Positions 62,846 through 64,000 of a stretch of 64,000 nucleotides of DNA are shown piece after piece. Location of the stretch: the NCBI GenBank assembly GCA_934294885.1, contig CAKRAK010000002.1, positions 95,570 through 159,569 of the forward strand. The letters run 5' to 3'. The stretch's first letter is position 1. Every line of letters begins with the position of its first letter. Source of the DNA: an uncultured Lachnospiraceae bacterium (GTDB taxonomy: Bacteria > Bacillota > Clostridia > Lachnospirales > Lachnospiraceae). Position numbers and translations under genes: made by a program. Below the pieces are notes generated by a model. It ran no database searches. It was not told where the DNA came from and saw only the letters and a program-made list of their open reading frames with translations.

Positions 62846-63571
62846 TTACCGGTATTGTTCAATATTAAATTCCTTGGCAACTTTAATGACAACACCCAAA
62901 GGAGTATAGGCATCCTGGTTCTGGGTTAATATCATTTTACCAAACTGATCGATGGGCTCCAGACCGGATGATGTATATCTGCGCAAATACAGTTTTCCGT
63001 CATTGCTCTGATAGACAACAATGTCATTGTATTCCGGCTTTTTTTCTGTGGAAAGGAGAAGAATATCATCAATAAAGTATACCGGTTCATAATATCGGTT
63101 GCTAATCTTGATTCCGATATTGATTCTTTTTCGCAGCTCCTCCGGATAATTGGAGATATCGTGACTTGTGATAATGGAGTTATCATAGTAATCGCCGTCC
63201 TTTGAATTTCCGGTGAGCAACAGAACGGGAATCACATATTTGTTATCTGTGGAGGCATACTGGGTTGATTTTAATTCTAAAGATATCAGATTCTGGATTG
63301 TCTGAATGGATCTTGGAGAAAGTTCCTGCAGCTTTTTGAAAAGTGATTCGTCATAAAACCAGCTGTGATGTCCGATCAGATAATCAACGGAACAGTCTAA
63401 TGCATCTGCGATTTTTAACATGGTCGACAGCTTGACATCCTGGGACTTTCCGTAAATTAGAGACCGTAGGGTGTCTTCTGACAAATCTGCCTTGTCTGAT
63501 AAGCTGCTTAATGTCAGTTTATTCTTCTTAAGCTCTGATTTGATGTGTGCTCTAAAATATTCAAGAGACAT
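62846..63571 (-). CDS. XRE-family transcriptional regulator with degenerate S24 (LexA/CI-like) C-terminus
   Basis: A 241-residue DNA-binding protein. The Cro/CI-type helix-turn-helix lies at ~residues 6-66 (LSSLSDKADLSEDTLRSLIYG, LKIADALDCSVDYLIG). The C-terminal ~110 residues resemble an S24/LexA fold (NDIVVYQSNDGKLYLRRY, NQDAYTPLGVVIKV), but the catalytic Ser (of SMxP) and Lys positions appear as NRYYEP and Arg, so self-cleavage is unlikely. The start at 63571 has GGGAGG nine bases upstream; an in-frame ATG 156 bases earlier lies beyond the promoter. Convergent with the acyltransferase pair and a possible regulator of it. Confidence 0.75.
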   Translation of the reverse strand: MSLEYFRAHIKSELKKNKLTLSSLSDKADLSEDTLRSLIYGKSQDVKLSTMLKIADALDCSVDYLIGHHSWFYDESLFKKLQELSPRSIQTIQNLISLELKSTQYASTDNKYVIPVLLLTGNSKDGDYYDNSIITSHDISNYPEELRKRINIGIKISNRYYEPVYFIDDILLLSTEKKPEYNDIVVYQSNDGKLYLRRYTSSGLEPIDQFGKMILTQNQDAYTPLGVVIKVAKEFNIEQYR

Positions 63572-63607
63572 ATAAAAGTTCCTCCCGTGTTGATTCGAAT
63601 AATCCTT

Positions 63608-63636
63608 ATTATACCATAAATTCAGATATGTGGAAA
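63608..63636 (-). promoter_or_regulatory. Promoter for the XRE regulator
   Basis: On the minus strand TGG-TATAAT (extended -10) at 63608-63616 and TTTCCA at 63631-63636 with a 17-base spacer, 37 bases ahead of the start. Confidence 0.6.
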
Positions 63637-63905
63637 ATTTATTGCGACAATGGTTACTGTCAAGTAATCGTTGGTATGATTCTTGCCCGGACGCTTTGTC
63701 GGTGGAATATAATTTTGAAAGTTGCAAAGAAATAGAGGCATGCCAGTTGGTTACTGTTATAGCAGAGTATGTAGCAATCTATCGGAATAAAAATATTGAT
63801 AAATCATACGGTTCTCCGGGAGAATACGATGGAGAAGTTATAGAAACAATGGAAGATTTGTTCCTTTTAGCGTTATTTGAAATATATACAAAGTGTATTT
63901 TGTGA
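63630..63905 (+). CDS. Small acidic hypothetical protein (uncertain)
   Basis: An open frame of 91 codons that reads like a protein in its second half (AEYVAIYRNKNIDKSYGSPG, ETMEDLFLLALFEIY) and is acidic. The GTG start at 63630 has no ribosome binding site and overlaps the -35 box of the divergent regulator; an internal start after the TGGTATGAT box at 63672-63680 is possible. It matches no family I recognise. It could be a real small protein or a remnant. The last ~95 bases of the window hold nothing recognisable. Confidence 0.3.
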   Translation: MENLLRQWLLSSNRWYDSCPDALSVEYNFESCKEIEACQLVTVIAEYVAIYRNKNIDKSYGSPGEYDGEVIETMEDLFLLALFEIYTKCIL

Positions 63906-64000
63906 ATTTCAGGTAATTGATGTTTTGTGTAACATTATAAAATGTACTCTATAGATTAGACAGTTTGAGTTTTTAAAACCCTTACCATTGGACAGCAAGT

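Overview
The window looks like a stretch of core chromosome from a low-GC, Gram-positive, spore-forming anaerobe of the Lachnospiraceae / Clostridium cluster XIVa type. The grounds are: AT-rich DNA with strong GGAGG ribosome binding sites and TTGACA/TATAAT promoters; sporulation-linked genes (ylbJ, a spoIIM-like gene, spoIIIE/ftsK, tepA); an IspH-S1 protein fusion known from Clostridia; a biotin-dependent sodium-pump decarboxylase operon; a class B sortase; and plant-glucan enzymes (end of a GH5 cellulase, cellobiose phosphorylase). Genus and species cannot be fixed from the sequence alone. I see no phage, IS element, CRISPR array or rRNA. One tRNA-Leu(CAA) is present.

Layout. 1-5.2 kb: the 3' end of a GH5 cellulase, then rsmD-coaD-coiled-coil protein, converging on ylbJ-tmcAL. 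5.2-10.6 kb: recA (SOS-type promoter)-recX, rny, a spoIIM-like gene and xerD. 10.7-14.8 kb: an ABC transporter of the GldA/GldFG type plus a secreted cell-wall-binding CAP protein. 14.9-27.7 kb: aroC diverging from rpsO, then pnp, with an 8.4-kb adhesin gene lying between rpsO and pnp. 27.8-38.7 kb: cellobiose phosphorylase, a YuiD-type protein, tepA, spoIIIE/ftsK, fhs, folD, rimO, pgsA. 38.9-44.4 kb: a five-gene carboxyltransferase / Na+-pump operon behind a strong promoter and a perfect palindromic operator candidate. 44.6-50.5 kb: a BaiN-type flavoprotein, a K+ channel, cmk, ispH-rpsA, cheR. 50.5-60.6 kb: a YprB-like nuclease, then ruvA-ruvB-zapA-U32 peptidase-ftsW/rodA-PBP, a Nudix hydrolase and sortase B. 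60.7-64 kb: tRNA-Leu, a condensation-type acyltransferase with a zinc-ribbon membrane protein, an XRE regulator and a small uncertain ORF.

How the parts connect. Cell-surface biology recurs: the adhesin carries 16 CnaB/SpaA repeats and a non-canonical sorting signal, and a class B sortase sits about 34 kb further on. Energy metabolism is represented by cellobiose phosphorolysis, C1-folate enzymes (fhs, folD) and a biotin-dependent decarboxylase that has two different carboxyltransferase subunits but no biotin carboxylase. DNA repair and chromosome segregation genes (recA, recX, ruvAB, xerD, spoIIIE) and wall-synthesis genes (ftsW/rodA, PBP, zapA) make up the housekeeping core. The points most worth a second look are the two-class repeat structure of the adhesin, the hybrid carboxyltransferase operon with its lipoprotein OadG and upstream palindrome, and the acyltransferase / zinc-ribbon / degenerate S24-regulator group at the right end. 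I found no convincing wholly new system. Several genes have TTG or GTG starts that are assigned by their ribosome binding sites.
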